Shown here: positions 4,322-18,100 of the stretch, in pieces
Layout: each line of letters starts with the position of its first letter
Position numbering within the stretch: the stretch's first letter is position 1
Virus record (IMG/VR): IMGVR_UViG_3300035703_002616
Coordinates: 1 to 27,267 of that record
Reading direction: 5' to 3' (one strand)
Length of the DNA: 27,267 nt
Origin: a virus
Program-made: the position numbers and the translations under genes
The notes under the pieces: generated by a model
Seen by the model: only the letters and a program-made list of their open reading frames with translations
Told to the model about the DNA's origin: nothing
The model's database searches: none

Positions 4322-6189
4322 TGTCTTCTTTTAATCAATTCACCAACTTAGATTTTTATAATCTAAGAACTCAAATAAAAGATTATTTGAGGACAAATAG
4401 TAATTTTAGTGACTTCGATTTTGAGGGGTCAAACTTTAGTGTTCTAATTGATATTCTTGCTTATAATTCTTATATAACCTCATTCAATACCAATATGGCA
4501 GTGAATGAGGTTTTTCTTGATAGTGCAACACTTCGTGAAAATGTCGTATCATTAGCAAAAAATATTGGATATCTACCTCGTTCAAAAAGGGCAGCAAGAG
4601 CAAAAGTTTCCTTTAGTGTATATTCTCCTAATGGGCCTAAAACAATTACCCTAAAGGCAGGAATCGTTGCCTTAGGTGCAGTTGAGGGAGGTAATTATAT
4701 TTTCTCAGTTCCCGAAGATATTATAGTGAATGTCGATAATAATGGGTATGCATATTTTGATCAAATTGAAATTTATGAGGGTTCTTTATTATTAAAAACT
4801 TTTACTTTCAATTCAAACGATTTAAATCAAAAATTTATTATTCCAAATGAAGGTGTAGATACTTCAACTATTAGAGTTGATGTTGAATCTTCTATTAGAG
4901 AAAAATATACTCAATATTCTTCGATATTTGATTTAACAAAAGATTCAAAAATTTTCTTATTACAAGAAACTACTGATGAAAGATATGAAATATTATTTGG
5001 AGATAATGTTTTAGGAAAAAAACCAATTAATGGAAGTGGAATTTCCATTAGTTATATTGTTACTAATGGAAAAAATGCAAATGGTTCTAGAAATTTTACA
5101 TTTTCTGGTATTTTAGAGGATAATAATGGTTTTAAGATTACAAGTGGAATATCATTATTAACTACTGTTCAATCTGCAGAAAATGGAGATGATATTGAAT
5201 CAATAGATTCCATTAAGGTTCTTTCACCAAAGGTATATTCATCCCAGTATAGAGCAGTTACAGCAGCAGATTATCAAGGATTGGTTCCTTATCTTTTTAC
5301 AAATATTGAATCAGTAACTGCTTATGGTGGAGAGGAAATAGATCCACCAGAATATGGAAAAGTATTTTTGATTATTAAACCAAGAAATAGTTCGTTTTTA
5401 TCACAATCAGCAAAAGAAGATATTAAAAATAAATTAAAAAATTATACTATTGCTGGGACTACAGTTGAAATATTAAATCTAAAATACTTGTATGTAGAAT
5501 TAGACGTAACTTGTTACTATAATAAAGAGTCTGCTCCAAGTCAACAAGAATTAATTTCAAAAGTTACAAGTACAATTACGGAGTATTCCAAATCTAAAGA
5601 TTTAAACACATTTGGAGGAAGATTTAAGTATAGTAAATTAGGATCAATTATTGACAATACTCAGCAATCAATCACATCTAATATCACAAAAGTAACAATT
5701 CGAAGAAATTTAAATCCATCATTTGGATTACTTGCAAATTATGAATTATGTTTTGGGAATCAATTTCATATAGGAAAAACAAACTATAATATAAAATCAT
5801 CAGGATTTACAATTTTAAATAATTCGGATACTTTATATTTGTCAGATGTGCCTAATTCAGATAACAAAACCGGAAGAATATTTTTCTTTAAACTTGAAAA
5901 TAATTCTCCAGTTATTGTTGTTCAAAATGCAGGTAAAGTTGACTATGAAAAAGGTGAAATTCTCCTCAGTCCTGTTGTTTTTACTTCCTCTATACAATCT
6001 GACGGGATACACATTCAGGCATACCCAGAGTCAAATGATGTCATTGCTTACAAAGATATATACTTAGAGCTTAGTATTCCATATACAAAAGTAAGTGTAG
6101 TTGAAGATACTTTAACTTCTGGTGAAAATACTTCAGGTACTTTATATAAGACAACATCAAGTTATTCAAACGGAAACTTCATAAGATAA
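4321..6189 (+). CDS. 6: baseplate wedge protein gp6, J-like
   Basis: Core of the baseplate wedge. In T4 two gp6 copies and one gp7 form each wedge, and gp6 forms the continuous inner ring. Length 622 residues against 660 in T4. The N-terminal part is clearly gp6: DFDFEGSNFSVLIDILAYNS (31-50), VNEVFLDSATLRENV (61-75) and IGYLPRSKRAARAKV (82-96) align by eye with T4 gp6 (DYDFEGSRLNVLCDLLAYN, LRSSVV, GYLPTSKSAA). A baseplate_J-like segment YSSQYRAVTAADYQGLVP lies at about 306-323. Start ATG 4321 overlaps the gp25 stop by one base; AGGG four bases upstream is a weak ribosome binding site. The gene is immediately followed by the giant gene after one base. Confidence 0.95.
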   Translation: MSSFNQFTNLDFYNLRTQIKDYLRTNSNFSDFDFEGSNFSVLIDILAYNSYITSFNTNMAVNEVFLDSATLRENVVSLAKNIGYLPRSKRAARAKVSFSVYSPNGPKTITLKAGIVALGAVEGGNYIFSVPEDIIVNVDNNGYAYFDQIEIYEGSLLLKTFTFNSNDLNQKFIIPNEGVDTSTIRVDVESSIREKYTQYSSIFDLTKDSKIFLLQETTDERYEILFGDNVLGKKPINGSGISISYIVTNGKNANGSRNFTFSGILEDNNGFKITSGISLLTTVQSAENGDDIESIDSIKVLSPKVYSSQYRAVTAADYQGLVPYLFTNIESVTAYGGEEIDPPEYGKVFLIIKPRNSSFLSQSAKEDIKNKLKNYTIAGTTVEILNLKYLYVELDVTCYYNKESAPSQQELISKVTSTITEYSKSKDLNTFGGRFKYSKLGSIIDNTQQSITSNITKVTIRRNLNPSFGLLANYELCFGNQFHIGKTNYNIKSSGFTILNNSDTLYLSDVPNSDNKTGRIFFFKLENNSPVIVVQNAGKVDYEKGEILLSPVVFTSSIQSDGIHIQAYPESNDVIAYKDIYLELSIPYTKVSVVEDTLTSGENTSGTLYKTTSSYSNGNFIR

Positions 6190-6190
6190 G

Positions 6191-9100
6191 ATGGCAGAAA
6201 TTAAAAGAGTAAAAATTCAAAATATTATCGAAACTCAAATTCCAGAGTTTTTGAATTATGATAATCCACTTTTCAAAGAATTTTTAAGTCAATATTATCT
6301 TTCATTAGAATACCCAACTGGAATAATTGATATTGCAGAAAATATTGATAGTTATAAAACAATTGAAAAAGTATTTGATCAAGAAGATTTTTATAATAAA
6401 AATAATCCTTGTATTTTATCTTCTGAATTAGATAGCATTTCTTCAGTCATAAATGTAAATCATACTGTAGGATTTTCAGATAAGTATGGTCTATTAAAAA
6501 TTGATAATGAAATTATCACTTATACTGGAATTACAACAAACTCTTTTACTGGTTGCATAAGAGGTTTTAGTGGACTTTCTGAAAATGATAATAAAGAATT
6601 AGTATTTTCATCAACAGAATCAACAACTCACCAAAAAGATTCTACTGTAATTAATATTAATTTACAATTTTCATCTAAGTTATTTGAAAAATTTAAATAT
6701 CATTTTCTTCCAGGATTTGAGGGTAGAGATTTTGTTCAAGATTTGGACATTGATTCTATTTTAGTTGCTGCAAGAGAGTTTTATAAAGCAAAAGGAACTG
6801 ATTTATCATTTTCTATTCTTTTTAATATTCTTTTCGGAAAAGAAGCTTCAGTTATAAATCCATCTGATTACATTGCAGTTCCCTCATCAAATTCATATTT
6901 AAATACAAAAAATATTCTTGTTGAAAAAATTTCAACTGGTAATGTATTAGATTTAAGAGGGAAAACAATATATCAAAATATTGATGGAAAATTATCAAGT
7001 GCATCAATTTACAATATAGAATACAGACTCATTGATGGAAAAGAATTTTATGAATTTCATTTGGATCCAGAAACAATAATAGGTGAATTTAAAACAACCA
7101 AAAAAACTATAATAACAGAAAAAGTTTTCTCTGGAATTGGTTCAACTTCAATTGATGTTGATTCTACTATTGGTTTTGAAAACGAATCAACAATTGTAGT
7201 TAAATCAAATTTAATTGAAACTCCATTATATTTAAATTATAAAAGTAAAACATTAAATCAGTTTTTACAAGTTGATTCTCCATTATATGATTTAAATCCA
7301 GGAGATTTAGTTATAGAAGATAATTTTGCATATGTAACCAGTGAAGAATCAGTTATACAATTTAGAATATGCAATACTATCTCTGATGTTGATGTCAATA
7401 ATACAATTGGACTTAGAGAAGGTGACAAAATTAAGGTTCTTAGTCTTGGAGATTCTATAGATAATAGACCAGAATTTTTAAACTGGAATTATAATGTTTC
7501 TGGAATTGGATTTTCGGTAGGAAAAGCACAAAGTTTTAATATTTTAGATTTAAATAATATAAATTATGGAGTGAGTAATACCTATATCGATCAATCTGAG
7601 GAAAATTTATATGTTTCTTCTTCTGGATTTCCAGAATATAAATTTACTGGTAATAATAGATTAAATATTTTTACTAGAACATCCCCCGAAACTATAACAA
7701 CCAATCAACCTCACAATTTTGAATCAGGTGAAATGGTTTATGTTGGAGTTTCTACTATTTCTGGTATAAAAAATGGATATTATTTTGTATCAAAAGTAGA
7801 TAATAATAGTATAAAGTTATCATTTAGTAATTTTGATAATTTTAATGATAACTTTATACAATTTAATGATGGATCATATACTATATCTGTAGTTAAATCT
7901 GGTTATGAAGATAAAAATTCTTCTAATTATGTAAAAAAAGTAAAAGAACAAAATTTATTTAAAAAAATACCACTCAAAAGATATTCAGAATCTATATCAA
8001 AAATTGATTCGGATACATTATCAGGTCCCATAGGTATTTTAAACAATGGAGTTCAACTTTATTCTCCAAAAGTTTTAAATCAATCAATTTATTATGGAAG
8101 GATTGAGAATATATCCATTGTAAGTAATGGCAATAATTATGACGTAATAAATCCACCAAAAATTAAAATTTCTTCTACATCTGGAAATGGAGCTGTATCC
8201 CACGTTAATGTTAGTGGTTCAATAGATGAAATAAAAGTAGTATCTCCTGGTATTGGATTTTTAGAAAAACCTAAAATCACTGTAACTGGTGGTAACGGCT
8301 CTAATGCAATTTTAGATTCAAATTTTGTAAAAGAAAGAGTAATTTCTGAATTTAATGCATTTTCTGGAGTAGATACTAATTTAGATTCCATTACTTTTTT
8401 AAATAATCACAATTTTATTACAGGTGATGAATTAATCTATAATAACAATTCAAATGTAAGTGTAAGTCCACTACAAAATAATTCAAAATATTTTGCAGGA
8501 GTTGTCTCTCCGACAACTATAAAATTATATAGTAACCAACTAGATTCTTATTCTGGAATTAACACCGTATCAATTAGTGGAATAGGAACAGGATATCATA
8601 ATTTTAAGACAGTAGAATTTAAAAATACAATTAATAAGATCTATGTAATTAATGGTGGAGATAATTATTCAAATAAGTTTATTAATATTTTAACTCCAGA
8701 AAATGATACTTATTATGATAAGTTTGGATTTACTGGAATTAATACGTCTGATAGTGTATTAATTTGCAAAAATCATACATTTAAAGATGGTGATTTGATT
8801 TACTATTCTTTTAGTGGAACTTCAATTGGAGGAATATCAACAACAAATCAATATTATGTAAAAAATATTGATTCCAATTCATTTAAACTTTCGGATGCTG
8901 GTTCTATAACTTCTACTCCAGATAAAAGCAATTTTAATTCACAAAAATATATAACTTTGACTAGTGTTGGAGTTGGAACTCATAAATTTTCATACCCACC
9001 AATAAAAATTTCTTTTGAATCAAACATTGGATTTACTTCAACTTCAATTTCATATCCAGAACTTTTACCAATTGTTTTGGGGTCAATTGAGAGTATTCAA

Positions 9101-12100
9101 TTGGAAAATCCAGGGGTTGGATATGGGTCACCTGATATAATTAACTTTAATAATCCACCAGTTGTTGAAATTGAAAAAGAATCATCCCAAGCAGTATTAC
9201 GACCAATAGTAAATAATGGATCTATCACTGAAGTCCAAATTTTAAATTCTGGTTCTGGATATTTAAATGACACTTACATTGAAATTATTGGTTCGGGAAA
9301 ATATGCAGAAGTTATACCAAATATTATAAATGGAAAAATTGATTCTGTTAAAATCATAAATCGTGGAATTGGATATGATAATAAAATTACTTTCATTATA
9401 AAAAGAAGAGGTTCTGATGCAAAATTCTTTTCCAATTTAACTGAATGGAGAATAAACCAAGTTAATAAATTGAATTCTGTTATTAATACTGACGATAATA
9501 AAGGATTATTACTTCCCAGTCAAAATGAAGATTTTGGTTTGGAGTATGCAGCATTTTTCCCTAAAGTAAGTGTCCAAGAAACCCCAATATCACATTCCCC
9601 AATTCTTGGTTGGGCATATGACGGAAATCCAATTTATGGACCTTATGGATACGAAAATTTAGATGGTTCTGGAAATATTATAAAATTGAAATCAGGATAT
9701 AAAATAAAAGATATACTCTCAAATTCTCTCCGACCAGATAAATCAAATGGATTTTTTATTGATGACTATGAATATTCAATAGATTCCGATTCCGATTTAG
9801 ATGAGTACAATGGAAGATTTTGTGTAACACCAGAATATCCAAATGGAATTTATGCTTATTTTTGCAATTTAGATGAAAATGATAATAATTCTTTCCCATA
9901 TGTTATTGGAAATTATTTTAAGAACAATAGAATAAAAGAAAATTATTTGAAATCATTTAATCAAAAAGATTTAGATATATCTAGTCTTAATTTAATAAGA
10001 AATACAAATCCATACTTTAAAAAAGATTCATCTTACAGTTATTTGCAAGATATCGATTCAAAATATAATCAAGAATATATTATCAAAAAAATCCTTCCAT
10101 CATCAATTGATTCTGTTTTAATTTATGAACCTGGTGAAAATTATCAAGTAAATGATAGAATCATTACAAATAATACTGGAACAGAAGGAAAAGGATTTGA
10201 TTCTTTTGTTTCTAGGATTTCTGGTAAACCTCTAGAATCATTTTCTGTTGGAATTAATACTATAAATTCTATATCTTTTTATAATATAGGACAAACATTT
10301 GTTGGAATTAGCACGATTCCACACGGATTACTTTCTTCAGAAATAATTGAAATTGAAGATTTATCTTCTACTGAATTTAATTTTATTAAAGGTAAAAAAT
10401 TAATTTCTGTATCTCAAAGAGAAACAAATGTGGTTGAAGATATTCAACCACAGTCAACAACTGGTGAAATAACAAATATAAAAGTAAATGATATTTCTGG
10501 ATTTGATATTGATGATTATATAAAAATTAATAATGAAACTGTTCAAATTATTGGCATAAATCAAACCCTTAATGAATTAATTATTAGAAGAAATCAATCG
10601 TTTTTGGGAATACATACATCACCAACTGTAGCATCTCTTCTACCGAAAAAATTTACTTTTATTGAAGAATCAATTCCAAATATAACAAGTATTTTCAATA
10701 ATCAAAAAGTATATTTTAATGCAACAAATTCTATCGGAATTGGAACAACAGGAACATATAATTATAAAAATGTTGGAATCAAAACAGTTTATGGTGGACT
10801 TGTTTCTTCAAATCAATCTGTTGTTGCCATTAACACTTCATTATTGTCTGTTGGTGATTATATCTCTGGAACTCATATTAGTGCAGGAACAGCAGTAACT
10901 AGCATAGGCATTGGGTCCATCGGAATAAATCCTGCACACACTTATAGTGGAGTTGGAATTGCTACAGTATTAATTGATGTTCAAAGAAGTGTTTATGATT
11001 ATTTTATTCCAGAAAAATCAATTTATTTGCCAAAACACAATTTCTATACAGGACAAGAACTATTATACAAAAAAGGTTCCACTGGAATTGGAATAAGTGT
11101 TTCCAATAATCCAAATGATGTTGCATTTGAATTGAATAATCAAATAGTTTATGCAGTAAATTATGGAGAAAACTTTTTAGGAATTTCTACTATTGGATTT
11201 ACTAGTACATCAGGCATAGGAACAAATTACAATTCATTGTATTTTAAAACACCTCCCAATAATATTGGCAAAGATCATTCATTAACTACAAATTATCCAA
11301 TAATAACTGCTAACGCAAATAGTTATACTTCAACAATTCAAACAAAAGAAAATCATGGACTTTTAACAAATGATTTAATAAGATTTGAATATACTCCATC
11401 ATTTATTGAAGAAATAATCCTTAGATATGATTCATACAACAAAAAGATAACTTCTGGTCTTTTTAATTTTTCACCATTAACAGTAAATACAAGTAATAAT
11501 AAAATTACTATTGGAAACAACTCATTTAATACTGGAGATAAAATTGTTTATTATACAAATGGTGGAAATGTAATTGGTGGTTTATCTGATAAAAAAACTT
11601 ATTTTATAATAAAAGAGAGTAAAGATTCTATTAGACTATCTAATTATAAATCAGATGCATTAGTTGGTATTGGGATATCAGTAACTTCTACTGGAACTGG
11701 AACTCATTCATTTGCTAAGATAAATCCTCAAATAAAAGTTACTAAAGGAAATATTATTAAATTTACTTTAGAAAATATTTCTAATATGAAATTAGTTTTA
11801 TATAAAGATTCAGAATTTTTATATAAAATTAATGAAATTAATTATATTCTTCCTAATGGATCTTATCAATTACAAACAAACAATAAAGATATACCAAAAG
11901 AATTTTATTATAATTTGATTCCATTAAATGGATCTGAAATAAGTCAAGATAAGGAAGTATATAATGCAAATAAAATTGTATCACAAGTAAATGTTTATAC
12001 TATAAAAGATTATTCTGTAATAAAAATTACTGATAAATCTTTTAAAATTAATTTACCACAAACACCAGAAATATTATCAATTTCAAATTTAAACGAGATA

Positions 12101-15100
12101 ATATATTCTACAAATTCAAAGTCTGCTTATGGACCTATTTTTGACCTGACTGTTACATTTGGTGGAAAAGGTTATAAAAAATTACCAAAAATAACAAGAG
12201 TAGAAAGCATTCTTGGAAGTAATTCTATATTAAAACCATCATCAAATAATATTGGAAAAATTGAATTATTAGAACTTACAAAAAATAGTTTTGATTATCC
12301 AACAGATAATACATTACTTCCAAAATTAAGTGTTCCTGCAATTTGCGAAATATCAAAGATTTCTAGAATTGGATCTATTGATATTATTAATTTTGGAAGA
12401 AATTATAATGCAAAACCAACTCTTAAAGTTGTTGGTAGAGATGATATTATGTTATCTGCTAATATTCAAGGTGGTTCTGTTGTTTCTGTTGATGTGATAC
12501 AAAATGCAAATGATTTATTTGTTCCATTAGATATTATTTCTACTAGAAATTCTAATGGTTATGATATTGATGAAATTGTTGTTGGTAGTGGAGGCACTAG
12601 CGTAACTTTAGAACTTATTAATTCCGATATTCAAAGATATCCGTTAATAAATTCTGGGTATGGTTCAACAATAACCAATTTTCCATTTAGTGTAGGTGAT
12701 GAAATCTTTATAGAGAGATGTAATATAGAAGAGACAAATAAATCCAACTTTAATTCTGTTGATTATAATTATAAGTTTTTTACAGTAATTGGTATTAATA
12801 CAGGAAATTCTACTGTTACCTATTCTACTGATAACGTTTCCAATAATTTCGGAACATATCAAAATGATTTTGGGTATGGATACGTTGTCAACAAAAAAGA
12901 TATGGCATCATTTAAAATGAACTTATCTGATGATTTGTCATATCTGTCAGGTGAAAAAGTATTATCTACTAATTTTAAAGCCACTGTAATGGAAAATGGA
13001 TGGGATAATGAATTAAATGAACTGCGATTAATTGATTGTGTTGGATCTTTAAAAGTCGGTGATAAACTTTATGGTGAGAAATCAAAATTAAACGGAGAAA
13101 TTAAAAATATAAATCAATTTTCACTAAGATCTTCTCTCGGTGTTTTGAGAAATAAAATTACTTACAAACAAATTAATAATAGTTTAACTAATGATTATTT
13201 GATTAGAATAGAAGATAATGATTATTATCAAAAATTTGCATACTCAATTAAGAGTGAAGTTCCATATGATGATTGGAAAGAACCAGTCAGATCATTAAAT
13301 CATCCATCAGGATTTAAAGAATTTTCAGATTACAATCTTGTAAGTAAACCAACTAATGGAAAATCAAAAACATTAAAAATTTCACCTATTGATTTAAAGG
13401 TTGATTTATCAGTTAATATTGATAATTATGAATCGTTATATTCAAAATCTAATGTTTGTTTGGTTACAGAGGATAATATATTTGAAGATGGTTCAATAGA
13501 AAATGTTTTAATTGGTTCTGAATCTGCAAATGTATCAGGTATTGGAATAACACAAGCAAAAGGTTTATTCTTATCTCCATATATTTTAAACAAAACGAAT
13601 AAGGTACTTTCTATAGATGACATTAGTGATCAATTTACAGGAATAGTTACAACTTCTGGTGGAAAAATAGTAGGTATTAGTTCATTTAAATTAAAAAATA
13701 ATGATACTCCAATTTTTTATAAAGAATTTGCTGCAAATAATTCCAATATTGTTAAGTTAGATTCAAATTCATTTTTCCTACAAAATCACAATTTCCAAAC
13801 TGGTCAAAAATTAAAATATACTTCACCAGTAGGAAATGAAATTGGAATTAAAACAACTAACTTAGTAGAAAGTTCAATCATTAACATTAATCAGAATGGT
13901 AATGTTTCTGTTTCTTCAACTGATTCTAGCATCATTATGCAAATTGGATCAGGTATAGGTAGTGCTGTTTATGAAAATGGTTATAATATAGGAATTACAA
14001 CTACAATTATTGGCATTTCATCTAATGCACCTTCCGGTGTAACTTATTCCATCTTTGGGTCTGTTGATCCGTTTATTCCATCAACTGCTATAACTGGGAT
14101 TGGAACTGGTGCAAGATTTACAGTTTTAATTACATACAATGGTTCTGGGTCCCCACTATCAACATCAATCGTATTAAGAGATGGTGGAAGTGGATATGCA
14201 GTCGGAGATACTGTTTCTATTGCTGGTACATACTTCTATGGAGCAACTCCAACAAATGACTTGAGTTTTGTTGTTTCTAAAGTTTCTAGCACAAAAGTTA
14301 TTTCAGCAGCAAATGCAACATTTTCAAATGTTTCTTCTACTTCTATTACTGGTATTGGTTCAAGTGCAATTTTCAATGTTAAAAGAGGTGCCGATGGTTC
14401 TATTACAAGCACGGAAATTGTTGATGGTGGAGTTGGATATGCACTTACGGATAAAATAAAAATAGTCGGTAATTTAATAGGTGGAGCAACACCACAAGAT
14501 GATTATGTATTTTCACCAACAATACTTGGAACTAACAAATTACCAAAAACAGTATATGTCAGTAAATTAAATGATGCACAATTTAAAGTAAGTGGAATTT
14601 CATCTTTAATCGCAGATTCTGAATTGGATATTGTAAATTTAGGAATTGGAACACACTCTTTTGAATATGTTGGATCAAATGAAAGTTCTTTAATATTAAT
14701 TGATAATATTATTCAGAGTCCGATTTACAGAAGAAATATTTACACAACTCTAGCAAATAGTGTTTCTATTGGATCAACAGTAATATATGTTTCATCTGGA
14801 ATTAATTCAATTACAAAAATTGATAAATTAAAAATTAATGATGAAATTTTAAATATTATTAGTGTTGGTATAGGATCTACCAATTCAATTGAAGTGGAAA
14901 GAGCATTTTTTGGTTCAGAAGAAAAAAATCACAATATAGGAGATACAGTTAGTGTCATTAGAGGTGACTATAATATTCAAAAAGATGTAATTTATTTCTC
15001 AACTCCTCCCTACGGTCCAACAGGTCCAGAAGGATTTAAAATAAATTCTACTTTCCAAGGAAGGGTATTTTCTAGATCATTTGATGATTTAACTCAACCA

Positions 15101-18100
15101 AATGATAAAAATATTATCTTAGATGACATTTCGGTTGATTTTACTGGAATTGCTGCAACTAACTTTATTTTAAAGTCAAATAATTCTACCGTTGTTGGAA
15201 TTTTTACCAATACTAACGGAAGTGGAACCGATATAAACAATAATCCATTTATTTTAATTAACAATATTTCTCAAGTATCCAGAGATGATTTTATCATTGA
15301 TACTCCTAACCAAAATACCATTAAGTTCATAGGTGGAGCACCAAGTGCTGGAAAAATTATTAAACTTGGATTATCCTCAAGTTTTGGATATCAACCATTA
15401 ATAGGTGCTGCTGCAACAGTTAGTGTTTCTGCTGCTGGAACTATTAGTAATGTATATTTGAATGGTTATGGTTCTGGTTATAGAACAGCACCAATAGTCA
15501 GTATTTCTTCCACAGTTGGATCTGGTGCTATTATAACCTCATCAATTGGTGCTGGTGGAACAATTACAGGATTATCTATAACTAATGCTGGATCTGGGTA
15601 TACAACTGCTGGAATTACAGAAGTAATGATACCAATTCCATCAAATTATAGTGATATACCTCTATCTTATGCGAGTGGCAATACTGGTTTGGGGACAAAC
15701 GCAAAAGTATCTGTTCAGGTAGGAAGTGGATCTAGTATTATACAATTTAATATTGAAGAACCAGGAATTGGATACAAAGTTGGAGATGTTTTAGTAGCAC
15801 CCGGAATAACAACAAATCCAAATTCACCAAGTTTTACTGAATTAAAATTTACAGTAGAAGAGGTGTTTACTGATAAATTCAGTGGTTTTTATCCAGGACA
15901 ATTTATTCAATTTGAAGATATATCAAAGTTCTTTAATGGTAAAAAAAGAAAATTTACTTTATATTACAAAGTAAATAACGTTCCTGAAATTATAACATTA
16001 AAATCCCAAGATGGGACAGATTTTGATTTAAATAAAAATATGTTTGTTTTTGTAAATGATATTTTACAAGAACCAATAAAGTCATATGTATTTACTGGAA
16101 ACAGAATAATTTTCAAAGAAGCACCAAAACAAAACTCAAAATGTAATATTCTTTTTTACAGGGGTTCTTCTCTTGATGTTTCAGAAGTTGATCCACCAAA
16201 AACTATAAAGTCCGGTGATGAAATACAAATTTTAGAAAATGCTTTTGTTTCTGATGATATTAGTCAGTTTGAAAGAGTAGTGAAAAAAATAAATTCTACC
16301 GATGATTTTGATACTTTTACTTATGATAGTTTGGGTATAAATCCAGATCCAACTGCAGCAAGACCTTTAAAGTGGACAAAACAAACAAAAGACAGAATTA
16401 TTAATGGTGTTTTATATTCTAAAGAAAGACCAAGTTTGAAGTCAAACATTTACCCATCAACAAATGTTATAAAACCTGTCTCTAAGACTGATAGTGAAAT
16501 ATATGTAGAAAATGCTTTCCCTCTTTTTTCTGGGGTAGACTTATTGACTGAGGATTCTAGAGATGTTTCAATTGTTGAAAATAGATCAATATCACCAGGA
16601 ATACTTACAGCAGTGGTTTCAGCATCATCTACTATAAGTTCAATTTCAATTATTGATTCTGGAAATGGTTATTTGACTAATATTTCCCCAAATGTCTTAG
16701 TATCCTCCTCCGCATTACAAATAAGAGATCCATTTAAAAATTTTAATACATCAGTTGGAGTATCTTCAATTGTTAATTTTAAATCTATAATTATTAACAA
16801 TAATAATCATTATATTGCAGTTGGTTCTACAAATTTTGTTGGGTTATCTACAAATGGAACTCAATGGTCTAGTTATGAAATAATTTCTGGACAAAATATT
16901 ACATATAATTCAATTGCATTTACAGAAAATAATAGATATGTTTCTGTTGGTTCCAGTGGAAAAATATATTCTTCTGTTGGTATAGGCACTACATTCAATT
17001 CTTGGGAAGAAGTTAAGAAGTTTAAACTTTCTGGTTCAATTGGAGTTGGAAATGAAACTTATAATGAATTTAATGAGTATTCGGAAGAGTTTAAATCCGT
17101 ATCATATTCAGAAAATCTTGATTTATGGGTTGTTGTTGGATCATCTAAAACTACTTTTTATGGGGTTGGAGCAGGCACAACAACATTCTTTGAAAGAACT
17201 TTTAGTTCACAGAATTTAAATAGTGTTGCAAATAACAATACAGTATTTTCTGTAGTCGGAGTGAATGGATATATTGGAGTTTCTACCGATGCATATGATT
17301 GGAGTCAAGTGAATCAAGGATTAACAAACAATTCTTTAAATTTTGTAGTTTGGGATTCTGATAGATTTATTGCCTGTGGAAATAATTCCACTATTATTAC
17401 TTCACAGAATGGAAATTCTTGGTCACTTATTAATGAAGTTTCCCCATCTTCCATTGATTTTGTAAAGATTAAACCACACAGTGAAGGTTTATATGTTGCC
17501 TTGGATATTAATAATGACTTATATTATTCATTCAATTTAAAAGAATGGCATTTGAAAAAAACTGGAAACTTTAATGATATTATTTTCAATAATAGTATTG
17601 GTGATTATGGAAGAACAGTGATTGTTGGTTCTGCTGGAACTTCTTTATATTCTGATCCAGTTTATAACAGAGCATCTGGTATAGGTAGTGTAACTTCTGG
17701 AATTATTACTTCAATTCAAATTACAAATGAAGGATTTGGATATTTTGAAAGTAATTTACCTTCGATTATTGTTGAATCGGATACATCAAAAACAGAAACT
17801 ATTTACTCTGTAAAAGTTAAAGGTGATTATGGAACAATAATTGGAATTAATACTTTCCCACAAGGAACTCCAGGAATTGGAACAACTTCTCCAAAAGTTG
17901 AATTTGTCTTAAAATCTAATTATTATGATAATTTAAATTTGGGAATTGGTTATTCATCAATTAATACTTTTGCAGATGAAAATAATAATCCAATTACATA
18001 TAGTCAGTTATCTTCTGGTGATTACTTTGTTATATCAAATAGTTCTGCAAAGGTAAAAACTGGTTATAATTTAGTTGGAATAACTACTTTAAATGGATTT

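Noticed and set aside
8137-8391. Minus-strand open frames inside the large structural genes, such as this one and those at 12665-12862, 13426-13623, 21745-21954, 22549-22734 and 26209-26466
   Set aside because: They are antisense shadows of genes with continuous, recognisable protein modules; no promoter or ribosome binding site supports them.
15000-15030. GPTGPEG as a collagen-like domain
   Set aside because: Only two Gly-x-y triplets are present, far too short for a triple helix.
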